From NCBI GenBank assembly GCA_030694965.1, contig JAUYTZ010000013.1:62001-126000 (forward strand): a DNA stretch of 64,000 nt, read 5' to 3'. The stretch comes from Candidatus Paracaedibacteraceae bacterium. Its GTDB lineage: Bacteria > Pseudomonadota > Alphaproteobacteria > Paracaedibacterales > CAIOTO01. The notes under the pieces are model-generated. The model was not told where the DNA came from and searched no databases. It was given only the letters and a program-made list of their open reading frames with translations. Below are positions 34,819-43,893 of this stretch, in pieces (the first letter of the stretch is position 1; the number at the start of each line of letters is the position of its first letter). Made by a program: the position numbers and the translations under genes.

Positions 34819-35802
34819 CTAAGGTGTGCGTGGTGTTTTAACTTTTGTTCCAGCCTCTTGTTCAGTAACACCACTTTTTGACAAAAGTTCAGCAACACCT
34901 GCAATACTACCAATCACATTTGCTGTATCAAGCGGCATCATCAAAACTTTTTGGTTCGGCGAAACAGCAATTCCCTTAAGTGCCTCAACGTATTTTTGCG
35001 CTATAAAGTAATTAAGCGCTTGCTGGTTGCCGCCACTAATTGCATCAGACAATACACGTGTTGCTGTTGCTTCTGCTTCTGCCAAACGTTCACGACCTTC
35101 AGCTTCACGAAAAGCCATTTCACGTTTTCCCTCAGCTTCCAAAATCATGGATTGCTTTTCACCTTCAGCTTCTAAAATAGCTGATTGACGTGAACCTTCA
35201 GCTTTCAACACAGCTGATTGACGCTCACCCTCTGCTTCAAGAATTGTTGCACGCTTGTCACGCTCAGCTTTCATTTGACGTCCCATAGACTCTACTAAAT
35301 CACGTGGCGGACGGATATCTTTAATTTCAATACGCGTTACTTTAAGTCCCCATGGGCTAGTCGCATCATCTACAACTCCAAGCAAACGCGCATTAATTGC
35401 TTCACGTTGCGACAAGAGTTCATCCAAATCCATCGATCCCATGACGGTACGAATATTTGTCATAGTCATCGTTAAAATAGCAACTTTAATGTTTGCTACC
35501 TCGTACACAGATTTTGCTACATCCATGATTTGAAAAAACACAATACCATCGACAGTAACTGCAGCATTGTCTTTCGTGATAACGTCTTGTGAAGGTACTT
35601 CAAGCACTGTTTCCATCACACTTACCTTTGCACCAATGCGTTCAACAAATGGCATTAATACATGCAGACCTGGCCTTAACGTATGGGTATAACGACCAAA
35701 ACGCTCTACGGTAAATTCATATCCTTGGGGTACAACTCGGATAGCTTGTGAAATAAAGATAAATATTAAAAACAAAGGAAGAAGTAAAAATAGTGAATCC
35801 AT
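34819..35802 (-). CDS. qmcA: SPFH/Band 7 stomatin-like protein, QmcA type
   Basis: Oligomeric membrane scaffold. An N-terminal helix ([18 protein letters not shown]) is followed by the Band 7 domain: [45 protein letters not shown]-like segment, and [21 protein letters not shown] coiled-coil follows with a repeated [11 protein letters not shown] unit (AEG repeats five to six times, about 195-245). The downstream NfeD gene supports the call. The ATG at 35802 is preferred because it starts right before the helix; the frame extends to 35853. Length 327 aa is normal. Confidence 0.92.
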   Translation of the reverse strand: MDSLFLLLPLFLIFIFISQAIRVVPQGYEFTVERFGRYTHTLRPGLHVLMPFVERIGAKVSVMETVLEVPSQDVITKDNAAVTVDGIVFFQIMDVAKSVYEVANIKVAILTMTMTNIRTVMGSMDLDELLSQREAINARLLGVVDDATSPWGLKVTRIEIKDIRPPRDLVESMGRQMKAERDKRATILEAEGERQSAVLKAEGSRQSAILEAEGEKQSMILEAEGKREMAFREAEGRERLAEAEATATRVLSDAISGGNQQALNYFIAQKYVEALKGIAVSPNQKVLMMPLDTANVIGSIAGVAELLSKSGVTEQEAGTKVKTPRTP

Positions 35803-35903
35803 AATTAAGAACCATACAAGAGAATATATTAAAATATTATAACATGAATTCAATTTTAAAGGGAATTGTTTTTTGCATAATAATTAGCATCAATAGGAAA
35901 GTC

Positions 35904-35919
35904 TTACTAAATTTAGTAA
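35904..35919. promoter_or_regulatory. 16-bp perfect palindrome upstream of qmcA
   Basis: TTACTAAATTTAGTAA is fully self-complementary. It lies about 100 bases upstream of the qmcA start in the 350-base space between qmcA and the ABC-F gene, a place fit for an operator. The rest of that space is AT-rich and shows no reading frame or RNA that I can support. Confidence 0.35.
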
Positions 35920-36154
35920 AAGTAAATCAAAGGTCATTTTGTTTCTTGAGCATTCAAGAAAAACACAGGTGATAACAACAGGTAAATGTTAAATTAGTCT
36001 TGTGAATTCAATTGAAAAAGGTCACAATTTAATAAAAGTATCTTCATTTTAAAATATATTTTTTGTTGTGTGCATGCGCGCTAACCTTTGCATTCCAAAA
36101 TACACATTAGTTAATGCTATTTTTAAGATACAAGGTAAATTAAGTTAAATTACT

Positions 36155-36179
36155 AAAACAATTTTTAAGAAATTGTTTT
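36155..36179 (-). terminator. AT-rich hairpin over the ABC-F stop codon
   Basis: AAAACAATTT and AAATTGTTTT form a 10-bp perfect stem whose five-base loop contains the TAA stop of the ABC-F gene. No clean T run follows on the minus strand, so it may only protect the 3' end. Confidence 0.35.
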
Positions 36180-37718
36180 AATGTAATCCGCCAAATCTCC
36201 ATCAAATTGAGTCAATGTTTTGTTCTTCACAATCCATAAACGATCTGCCACGTGACGCAATAAATGTCTATCATGCGTAATCAAAATCACAGCACCTTTA
36301 TAAGCATTTAATGCTTCAATAAGTGATTCACGCATTTCCATATCCAAGTGGTTTGTCGGCTCGTCTAGAATAAGCAAGTTAGGGCATTCTGCAGTCAGAC
36401 ATGAAAACAATAAACGTGCTCGCTCTCCGCCCGATAACAACTTAATCTTTTGTTCCGCCATCTCACGAACGAAACCAAAACGTCCTAAATGTGCACGAAT
36501 TTGAGTTTGCGTTGCTTTTGGCATCGCGTCAGCAACTACGTTATATGCTGTACGATTTGTATCCATATGATCAAACTGATCTTGTCTATAAAAAGCTATT
36601 TTTAATTTACCATGGCGCTTAACTTCGCCACTAAAAGCTTGTAGGTCATTTGCCAAAAACTTGGCAAGCGTTGATTTACCATTACCATTTGATCCAACAA
36701 GTCCAATACGTTCATCTGGCGACAACGTTGCATTTAAATTTTTTAAAATAACCGTATCACCGTATCCTAATGATACTTTTTCAAAAGCAAGCATTGGTGG
36801 TGAAATGTCTTCTGGCTCAGGAAAATTAAATGAGACCGTAAGATCTGCTTTATCAACAGGAATAAATTTCAGTTTTTCAAGAGCCTTCATACGACTTTGT
36901 GCCTGCCGGGCTTTTGATGCTTTTGCCTTAAAACGATCAACGAAAGACTGCATATGAGCGCGATGTTCCTCCATCCGATTATTGAATGCATTAATATTCG
37001 CTTGCTGTTGTTCATAAACCGTCAAAAATGTATCAAAATTGCCAGTAAACCTTGAAACTTTACCACCCTTTAAGTGCAGAACAGTGTTGATCGTCGCATT
37101 CAAAAATTCGCGATCATGTGAAATCAGTAAAAAGCTTTTTGTATAGCGCGATAAAAACGTTTGCAACCATTGTGTTGTTTCAAAATCAAGGTGGTTTGTA
37201 GGTTCATCTAAAAGCAGCAAGTCAGGCTCCTGAAACAATGCTGCAGCCAATGCGATACGCATACGAAATCCACCGGAAAAGGTGTGTAATGGACGCAGCT
37301 GGTCTTCATCACTAAACCCAAGACCTTTTAAAACAATCGCAGCGCGAGATTCAGCTGTATACGCATCAATTTGAATAAGACGTTCATAAATATCACCCAT
37401 CTTATTAGCATCATGACAATCTTCAAGTTCTTTTAGTAACGTTAAACGCTCTTGATCTTGCTCAAGCAAGAACTCGAGTGGAGACAACTCACCACTAGGC
37501 ATTTCTTGTTTAATAGAAAGCACCTTGTAATGTTTTGCCACTTCAACTTCACCTTTATCAACAGTTACCAATCCCTGAATAATATTAAATAAGGTTGATT
37601 TGCCTGATCCATTTCGACCAACAAGACCGACGCGGTGGGTGGGAGCAATTTGAAACGTCACATCTTCAAGTAAAGAGCGACCGCCAACAAAATAACTGAT
37701 TCGATTAAGTGATAACAT
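36165..37718 (-). CDS. ABC-F family ATPase
   Basis: Soluble twin-ABC protein without membrane segments, a translation factor or ribosome-associated ATPase. ABC1 has Walker A GRNGSGKST, signature TFSGGFRMRIALAAALF and Walker B LLLLDEPTNHLD. A linker rich in Arg/Lys follows (ERHMQSFVDRFKAKASKARQAQSRMKALEKL-type helix pair). ABC2 has GSNGNGKST, LLSGGERARLLFSCL and LLILDEPTNHLD. ATG at 37718 gives 517 aa; a TTG six codons upstream is in frame. Closest in layout to YheS/Uup-type housekeeping members. Its gene starts 59 bases after the rodZ-like stop. Confidence 0.93.
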   Translation of the reverse strand: MLSLNRISYFVGGRSLLEDVTFQIAPTHRVGLVGRNGSGKSTLFNIIQGLVTVDKGEVEVAKHYKVLSIKQEMPSGELSPLEFLLEQDQERLTLLKELEDCHDANKMGDIYERLIQIDAYTAESRAAIVLKGLGFSDEDQLRPLHTFSGGFRMRIALAAALFQEPDLLLLDEPTNHLDFETTQWLQTFLSRYTKSFLLISHDREFLNATINTVLHLKGGKVSRFTGNFDTFLTVYEQQQANINAFNNRMEEHRAHMQSFVDRFKAKASKARQAQSRMKALEKLKFIPVDKADLTVSFNFPEPEDISPPMLAFEKVSLGYGDTVILKNLNATLSPDERIGLVGSNGNGKSTLAKFLANDLQAFSGEVKRHGKLKIAFYRQDQFDHMDTNRTAYNVVADAMPKATQTQIRAHLGRFGFVREMAEQKIKLLSGGERARLLFSCLTAECPNLLILDEPTNHLDMEMRESLIEALNAYKGAVILITHDRHLLRHVADRLWIVKNKTLTQFDGDLADYIKTIS

Positions 37719-37776
37719 AATTAGATATATCCGCAAGTTAATGCGGCTCTTTTTTAAAGTTAATTTTTATGGGTTT

Positions 37777-38754
37777 TTAGGCGCCTAGCTTTGATGCAGA
37801 AGTAATAGTATTGCTAATTTGTATACTATTTTTTACTGTTGGCGCAACTATTTTCTTATTTTCTGCAAACCCATTAAGCGTTTCCAAATAAGACGCTCCG
37901 CTAATCTTAGTATTTTCAGCCATAATAATAATATTTTCTGCATTTCCTACAGAAATAAAATTATCAACATAGCCTGTAAGATCAAAAGTATCTCCCTTAT
38001 TTAAAAAAAGAGCCTTAACACAAATACCTTCACAATTTGTTATTTTCATCCAGGTTTCTTCAATCGCCTCAATACTAAAACTTGCTATTGCAGCATTTAA
38101 TAAAGCAGGCTTTTTATAAACCAAATGATTTCCATTTATGGACGTTTTATCAACTGGTTTTTCAACCGTAGATGTTGTAGACAATGCCTTATCTTCTATT
38201 GATTTTGCCGTTGATAATTCAGTGGTTTTAACGTTTTCAACACTTAAACCTAAATCAACCTTATTGTGAGCCTCTTTTTTGCTAAATGCTTTTAGACCCC
38301 CACGCACATCATTTATGTTTTTTGATAAGTCCTCTGTTTTAAAAAAACACCATAAAAGAGATGATGCACCCACTATACATAATGATAAAAAGACTATCCG
38401 TGAACTTATTTTTCGCTGAGAGACTTGCGACACGTAAACTTTAAATGGTAACTCAGCATCCGTTTGCCCAGAAGATGCTAAATAGTTAGAGACGACTAAG
38501 TCCGCTGGAATTTTCAAGTGTTCGCAATAAGTGCGTATAAAACCAATCACATAAACAGTTCCCGGCAATGCTGAAAAATTATCTTCTTCCAAGCACTTTA
38601 AAAAAAACGCACGTATTTTAGTTTCTTGGGCAATATTATTAATGGTTAACCCTTGTGCAACACGTGCGCATTTCAATATATTTCCAACAGAATCTTGCAC
38701 AGATTCATTCGAGAGTGATTTAAGGTCAACAGCAAGAACATTAGAAATCATCAA
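37777..38754 (-). CDS. RodZ-like helix-turn-helix membrane protein
   Basis: Bitopic protein of the RodZ family, which links MreB to the cell-wall machinery. The N-terminal HTH_25 domain reads VGNILKCARVAQGLTINNIAQETKIRAFFLKCLEEDNFSALPGTVYVIGFIRTYCEHL-like pattern (residues 22-80). One transmembrane helix follows (IVFLSLCIVGASSLLWCFF, about 135-153). The periplasmic C-terminal DUF4115-type domain begins near FSIEAIEETWMKI. 325 aa. mreB is not in the window. Possibly co-transcribed with the ABC-F gene. Confidence 0.8.
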   Translation of the reverse strand: MMISNVLAVDLKSLSNESVQDSVGNILKCARVAQGLTINNIAQETKIRAFFLKCLEEDNFSALPGTVYVIGFIRTYCEHLKIPADLVVSNYLASSGQTDAELPFKVYVSQVSQRKISSRIVFLSLCIVGASSLLWCFFKTEDLSKNINDVRGGLKAFSKKEAHNKVDLGLSVENVKTTELSTAKSIEDKALSTTSTVEKPVDKTSINGNHLVYKKPALLNAAIASFSIEAIEETWMKITNCEGICVKALFLNKGDTFDLTGYVDNFISVGNAENIIIMAENTKISGASYLETLNGFAENKKIVAPTVKNSIQISNTITSASKLGA

Positions 38755-38921
38755 AAACTCATTAATAAAAAATTATATAATACTTCTTATACTATGCTTA
38801 AAAACAATTAATGATGCAAGAAGAAGATTCATGATAATAAAATAAACTGTTTTGTCATTCCCGAAAGCTTTGATCACCCCATAACAAAAAAACAAACAAT
38901 TTTATTTTAGAATGAAAATAC

Positions 38922-38956
38922 AAAAAAACGAACTCGTTTTAAAATCGAGTTCGTTT
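38922..38956 (-). terminator. Intrinsic terminator of the Lys/His-rich exported protein gene
   Basis: AAACGAACTCG and CGAGTTCGTTT form an 11-bp perfect stem with a 9-base loop. On the minus strand a T run (TTTTTTTG) follows. It lies 22 bases past the stop at 38979. Confidence 0.88.
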
Positions 38957-38978
38957 CTAATAATCTAATTATGAAAAG

Positions 38979-39794
38979 TTACGCGCCTTTTGCGATTCCT
39001 GCACTAGCAGAAGCTGGTGCAAAGCTTATTGCTGGCGCTACAACGACTGCAACATCATTAGCTTTTTTCTTTTCATGATTATTTTTTTTACTAGCATGAC
39101 GTCTTTCATGTAACTTGTGTGCGTTTAAGAACTTCTTCCCATCTCTTAAATATTTTTTCGCACGCCCAGTAAGACTTTTAAAGCTTTTCTTGCTTTTTGT
39201 TTTTGTTGCGAGCTCAACATAATCATTAGCAGATTGAATTAATGCCGCAAAACAAGCAGCATTTTCTTCACGCAGCGTAACCGTATCTTTATCTTTCACT
39301 AAATCAGCGCTTAATTTTTTCAACTTCTCAATAGCAATCGCAACATCTTTGTCATCAACAACATTTACGTCCAGCTTTGCATGAATAGCGCGTTTCGCCA
39401 TTTTCAATTCATTAAGAGCGTACTTAACACTTCGAACATAGCGTGTCACAGGATCCTTATATGACTCTATTGTTTTAAGCCAATTCTCAGCAACAGTAAT
39501 TTTAAGCGAAGCAATAGCAAACAATTCAGGAGATGCTTTTTCTTTTTCAGCTTCAACAAGACTTTTTATTTCTTTAATCTTACCTTTTAATTCATTTACA
39601 TATTCATCTTTTGTTTTTTGAGTATTGTTTTTGTGTGCAGCATCATGTTTTTTGATATCATGATGATCTTTATTATCATCTTTCATCGCAGGCACTACTG
39701 TGTGTGGCTCTTTATGTGCTTTAGCATCAGTGGCAGCGAAAGCGAACATTGGCGTTATGGCGAATAACGCTGTTAGTACGGCTATTTTTTTCAT
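38979..39794 (-). CDS. Exported Lys/His-rich protein of unknown function
   Basis: 271 residues. The Sec signal peptide is clear: MKKIAVLTALFAITPMFAFA then ATDAKAH. The mature N-terminus is His/Asp/Lys-rich (KDDNKDHHDIKKHDAAH). A helical centre of about 150 residues follows (LKGKIKEIKSLVEAEKEKA; VRSVKYALNELKMAKRAIHA; SLTGRAKKYLRDGKKFLNAH). A basic His-containing tract and an Ala/Pro/Val-rich tail (VVVAPAISFAPASASAG) close it. The two His clusters could bind metal, which is inference. I recognise no family. It is a single-gene unit with its own terminator. Confidence 0.75.
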   Translation of the reverse strand: MKKIAVLTALFAITPMFAFAATDAKAHKEPHTVVPAMKDDNKDHHDIKKHDAAHKNNTQKTKDEYVNELKGKIKEIKSLVEAEKEKASPELFAIASLKITVAENWLKTIESYKDPVTRYVRSVKYALNELKMAKRAIHAKLDVNVVDDKDVAIAIEKLKKLSADLVKDKDTVTLREENAACFAALIQSANDYVELATKTKSKKSFKSLTGRAKKYLRDGKKFLNAHKLHERRHASKKNNHEKKKANDVAVVVAPAISFAPASASAGIAKGA

Positions 39795-39985
39795 TTATCA
39801 AATTCTCCCTATATAGTAATGATAATGTGCAAATATTTCAATTTTTATTAAAACACATACTAATTTATCGAAGCATATTAACATTCAAACTTCAAGCTAT
39901 TTTTCATTAATTTTATGTAAAAAACACATAAAAGTCTTCACATATAAAACTTTCAAATAAAGCTAACAAATTTAAAAAAAAACAC

Positions 39986-40014
39986 TTGCAAAGCCATTCA
40001 AAATCTACTATAAA
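39986..40014 (+). promoter_or_regulatory. Promoter of tRNA-Arg
   Basis: TTGCAA (39986-39991), 17-base spacer, TATAAA (40009-40014), placing the start about five bases before the tRNA. Confidence 0.65.
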
Positions 40015-40025
40015 CAACATGTAAC

Positions 40026-40102
40026 GCACCCATAGCTCAATTGGATAGAGCGTCAGACTACGGATCTGAAGGTTAGGAGTTCGACTCTTCTTGGGTGCGC
40101 CA
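40026..40102 (+). tRNA. tRNA-Arg (ACG)
   Basis: 77 nt with encoded CCA. Acceptor GCACCCA pairs with TGGGTGC; D-arm AGCTCAATTGGATAGAGC; anticodon arm TCAGA-CTACGGA-TCTGA gives ACG, which TadA would edit to ICG. The T-loop is TTCGACT. It stands alone, between an exported-protein gene and the heparinase-like gene. Confidence 0.95.
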
Positions 40103-40244
40103 ATTAAACTGTAAATTCAAAATATTTCAGTCTTTATTTGTGTAATCTTCAAAAGTATATCTTAAATATAACTTTTTTAATTATTTTATTAGGCACTTAA
40201 AGTAACACGTTAAGCTTAATCTATCACCATACTTATTAGCTCAA

Positions 40245-41996
40245 TCATATTTCTTTAAGAACATTTGTCTGGCTAAATGACCACTTAAATGTATGTGAAC
40301 GATTTTCGTCGCATTGCTTCACAAGCAATATTGTTCTATTATCTTCTTCCGACGACGTCGTGAGCACATCATCGCTGCCAACATTGCGGAAAAACCATTT
40401 TACAGGCTCAGCAAATTTACGTGCCCTTGGTTTCTCATGCGTATGGGCATCAATCTGATTATGCGTGTTTTTATGTCCTTTTTCAGGTGAATATAAAGAA
40501 GATTTAGATGAAATATAAATCTTTTCCCCCTCACCTTCTATTGAAAACTCTGGATTCAATTCAAACCGAATGCCAATTATTGCATTATTGGAAACACGGA
40601 TAGTATCATGCCCTTTTAATTCATCTCCACCAGGGGTAAGATAGATTTGGCGGTGCCAAGAAAAAGAATGCTCTGATGACACATACGTTAGATCAAAAGA
40701 AATATAATGACTACCTTCCTTGTTATGTCGTTTAATAATAATTTGTGTACACTCAGGATTTAGATTAGTAATCCAAGAACTCCCTTTCTTTTTTTCATCT
40801 TCTTCACTCGGCATATTTTGTATAAGTATATCACCTTTATGGATAATGCGGTTTTGCCCAACGCTCCATTCAAGGTTTAATATCTCAGCACCAGGCTCAT
40901 AAGGAACACTATCAGGCGATACTGCCGTATTAAAAATTGGGTTTGGAAATGTATTTATAAGCACAATAGAATTTCTACTCGCACAACGCTCATAACCACT
41001 TTCTGGCGCACGTTGAGGTGGACGTGTTGATTCTGTATCCGTGAGCGTTAATACCGTATCAACGGCATCAGGTGTTACTCCAAAACAAAGTCCTTTAGCT
41101 AACAATGTAAGCGAACCTGCGAATAATGCCAAAGCGCCATCTCCGTGACGCAGTAAACGCAGAATGGGAGTCATTTTTTGAATATAGTTCTGCAATGTTT
41201 GCTCTAGCAAACCAAGTGTGTGGTCCGCATCTCGATTGAGCAAACGAAGACTTGTGCGAATATCAATTAAATCACGCAAAAAGCGCCAATGCAATAGAGG
41301 GCTCCTGCTTATATGCCCGCCATCTGGTAAAATTTGCTTTTCAATTAATTTAATAAGCGCTTGTATGGATGAAGAAACTCTCTTATCTTTTTCTTTACCT
41401 GGTCGCAAGGCTTCCCCAAGAATAACACCTTTCAGTGCCCAAAATTTATGTAAATCATCTTTTTCTTCAGCCCAATGGCGTCTTAAATAGCGCAACTGCT
41501 TGTCAAAACTTGTTACAAGCAAACGTTTAAAATCATCATCAGCAGTACTGGCATAAAAATCATATAGATTCAGCCATGCAGACAATCGAAGCCCCACGTA
41601 AACGGGCTTCCAAGCAGGTGAATTCCAACTTTTATGTGCCCATGAGTGATGCGAACGAATCCAATGTTCAATAAGTTGACGTGCTCTTTTTCGACCAGAG
41701 TTACCACTAACCGAGTTCAAATCATATAAAAACATAAAACTTTGCATATAAGATGCAACAGGTTCATAGGCATCGTTTGGCTTATCAAGCGCATTCAGCA
41801 GATGTTTTGTTGTGAAGCGGTAATTATCCAAATGCAAATCACCTAGCAATATTGCTTCAGCAAACTGTATATTACCATGCCACGGATCGCTCAATATTGA
41901 AACTATTTGAGGGATTTTACGCCCAAGTAACGTTACTCCATACACATGGCTTCGCCTAAGATTTTGCCAAAAGATCTTTTTAAGCGAATAAAGCAT
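40245..41996 (-). CDS. Heparinase II/III-family protein
   Basis: 583 residues. The N-terminal half is an all-helical toroid (HSWAHKSWNSPAWKPVYVGLRLSAWLNLYDF), with the family signature ILPDGGHISRSPLLHWRFLRDL around residue 215. The second half is a beta-sandwich (GYERCASRNSIVLINTFPNP; ISFDLTYVSSEHSFSWHRQIYLTPGG). The family includes polysaccharide lyases; bacterial members of this branch are uncharacterised and may act on surface polysaccharide. It follows rpe by three bases; rpe-heparinase-purH is a recurring alphaproteobacterial order, but purH is not here. Confidence 0.88.
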   Translation of the reverse strand: MLYSLKKIFWQNLRRSHVYGVTLLGRKIPQIVSILSDPWHGNIQFAEAILLGDLHLDNYRFTTKHLLNALDKPNDAYEPVASYMQSFMFLYDLNSVSGNSGRKRARQLIEHWIRSHHSWAHKSWNSPAWKPVYVGLRLSAWLNLYDFYASTADDDFKRLLVTSFDKQLRYLRRHWAEEKDDLHKFWALKGVILGEALRPGKEKDKRVSSSIQALIKLIEKQILPDGGHISRSPLLHWRFLRDLIDIRTSLRLLNRDADHTLGLLEQTLQNYIQKMTPILRLLRHGDGALALFAGSLTLLAKGLCFGVTPDAVDTVLTLTDTESTRPPQRAPESGYERCASRNSIVLINTFPNPIFNTAVSPDSVPYEPGAEILNLEWSVGQNRIIHKGDILIQNMPSEEDEKKKGSSWITNLNPECTQIIIKRHNKEGSHYISFDLTYVSSEHSFSWHRQIYLTPGGDELKGHDTIRVSNNAIIGIRFELNPEFSIEGEGEKIYISSKSSLYSPEKGHKNTHNQIDAHTHEKPRARKFAEPVKWFFRNVGSDDVLTTSSEEDNRTILLVKQCDENRSHTFKWSFSQTNVLKEI

Positions 41997-41999
41997 TTT

Positions 42000-42680
42000 T
42001 TATTTTCCTCGAAGTGTATCAATTGCCTGACGATAATCAGCCATGCTATTTGATTCTAACGCTGTTCCGGTCTTTTGTCCAAAGATAGAAGAACCTGCAA
42101 CAAGAATATGTGCATTTTGTTTAATAAGATGCTGTGCATTTTTTGCGCTAACGCCACCGTCAATTTCAATGAGCAAATTTGGTTTAAGCAAAAGTAATGG
42201 AGCAATTTTTGAATCAACGCCTGAAATAAAGGATTGCCCTCCAAAACCAGGGTTTACAGTCATAAGTAAAACAAAATCAAGAACAGGCAATAACGGCTCT
42301 ACAAGTTGCCAGTGTGAGCCAGGATTTAAAACTACACCAGCCTTTACACCACACGATTGAATATATTGAAGCAAACGATAAGGGTGCGGCTCTATTTCAG
42401 GGTGAAAACTTACCCAATCAGCACCTGCATCAATAAACCATGGAGCAACGCGCGCTGGCTCAGTAACCATCAAATGCACATCAAGAGGCAACGCTGTTAC
42501 TCTTTTGATTTCTTTAACCATATGAGGACCAAATGTAAGATTTGGTACATAATGACCGTCCATCACATCGATATGCAGTAAATCTGCTCCGGCTGCTTCT
42601 ACAGTCCTAATTTCATCCATCAAACACAATGGATTTGCAGCAAGAAGCGACGGTGCTATAAGTGGTTTTGTGTAATTCAT
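42000..42680 (-). CDS. rpe: Ribulose-phosphate 3-epimerase
   Basis: TIM-barrel enzyme of the pentose phosphate pathway interconverting ribulose-5-P and xylulose-5-P. Family motifs in order: IAPSLLAANP, LLHIDVMDGHYVPNLTFGP, DVHLMVTEP, VNPGFGGQSFI and the phosphate-binding IEIDGGVSAKNA and LVAGSSIFG. 226 aa is typical. It is the first gene of an rpe-heparinase unit. Confidence 0.97.
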   Translation of the reverse strand: MNYTKPLIAPSLLAANPLCLMDEIRTVEAAGADLLHIDVMDGHYVPNLTFGPHMVKEIKRVTALPLDVHLMVTEPARVAPWFIDAGADWVSFHPEIEPHPYRLLQYIQSCGVKAGVVLNPGSHWQLVEPLLPVLDFVLLMTVNPGFGGQSFISGVDSKIAPLLLLKPNLLIEIDGGVSAKNAQHLIKQNAHILVAGSSIFGQKTGTALESNSMADYRQAIDTLRGK

Positions 42681-42872
42681 CGTTTCTACAATGACTCAAT
42701 TAATAGAATTAATAATATATTATCGCTTCTTTTCAATAAAAATACCATTGTGATTACTTCCTTTGAGTTATATTTTTAAAAAAGAGACTTGTTTTTTTAG
42801 AAAATTATGATCATCTTGTATAAGTGAATTTACATTTGATTCATTTAAAAAAAATAATAAGGAAAAAGCACA

Positions 42873-43733
42873 ATGGAAACAACTTTTTGGATGGTAGATG
42901 CCTTTACAGATCAGCCTTTTGCAGGCAATCCAGCAGGTGTTTTTGTTGTTAGTGATTTTTCAAATGCATCTGTAATGCAATTAATTGCTGCTGAATTAAA
43001 TTGGTCTCAAACAGCTTTTGTAAAGCGTTTAGGAACATATAATGATTATGATCATTATGCTATTCGTTGGTTTTCACCACGCGATGAAGCCCCTATTTGC
43101 GGCCACGCAACCCTTGCAAGCGCGCACATTTTATGGGAAAAAGGATTTTCTGCAAAAAATAAAGTCATTTTTGAATCTTTAGCAGGACCACTTGTTGCCA
43201 CGAAAAATGACCAAGGCTGGATCACTCTAAATTTTCCAAACAAACCTATTGTTGAATGCGAATTACCACAAGCTTTAAAGCAAGCCCTTGTTGGACCCCA
43301 TGGGGAAGTTGAAATCATATCTGTGCATCGTGATGATTTGATTTATGTTGTGACACTAAAAAACCAAAGCGATCTCGTCACATTAACCCCCAACTTAAAT
43401 GTAATTGAATCTCTTGACTGCCGCGCTGTATCTGTCACAGCTTCAGGTCGTGATGGTTATGACTTTGAATCACGTTACTTTGCGCCGTCTGTGGGCATTC
43501 CCGAAGATCCTGTTTGCGGTTCATCACACTGCCGTTTAGCACCATTATGGGCAAATCGCTTTGGAAAAACATCAATGATAGCTTATCAATCATCTAAGCG
43601 TGGGGGCTTTTTAAGAGTTGATGTTATAGGCGACCGTGTAACACTTTCAAGTAAGGCAATTACTGTCTGTGAAGCAAAAATGCAAAACGTACATATCGAC
43701 CACGCTCAGCATAATCTAAGGCTCGTTGCTTAA
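42873..43733 (+). CDS. PhzF-family isomerase/epimerase
   Basis: 286-residue member of the PhzF/YddE fold related to diaminopimelate epimerase. The N-terminal DAFTDQPFAGNPAGVFVV, the catalytic Glu region AAELNWSQTAFV, and the glycine-rich ICGHATLASAHIL and IPEDPVCGSSHCRLAPLWA match the family well. Most members have no known substrate, and there are no phenazine genes nearby, so phenazine synthesis should not be inferred. It has GGAAAAAG before the ATG and is a single-gene unit. Confidence 0.9.
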   Translation: METTFWMVDAFTDQPFAGNPAGVFVVSDFSNASVMQLIAAELNWSQTAFVKRLGTYNDYDHYAIRWFSPRDEAPICGHATLASAHILWEKGFSAKNKVIFESLAGPLVATKNDQGWITLNFPNKPIVECELPQALKQALVGPHGEVEIISVHRDDLIYVVTLKNQSDLVTLTPNLNVIESLDCRAVSVTASGRDGYDFESRYFAPSVGIPEDPVCGSSHCRLAPLWANRFGKTSMIAYQSSKRGGFLRVDVIGDRVTLSSKAITVCEAKMQNVHIDHAQHNLRLVA

Positions 43734-43893
43734 AAATGCCTTCCATATGATTCAGACTATTGGTTTATCCAATAAAAAACGATATTTACAAACGCCAGAC
43801 AGAAAAAATATTTTAAAAAATATATTTTAAGATTAATTTTGCAAATAAAAAACTTAAAATTGTTTGTAAATAGAGCAAAAATTCAGCTATCAT

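Noticed and set aside
38846-38880. GTCATTCCCGAAAGCTTTGATCACCCC-like segment as a dispersed repeat
   Set aside because: It recalls repeat units of related genomes, but only one copy is visible here and no clear inverted structure.
42873-43733. PhzF-like gene as a sign of phenazine synthesis
   Set aside because: No other phz genes are present and most family members work elsewhere.
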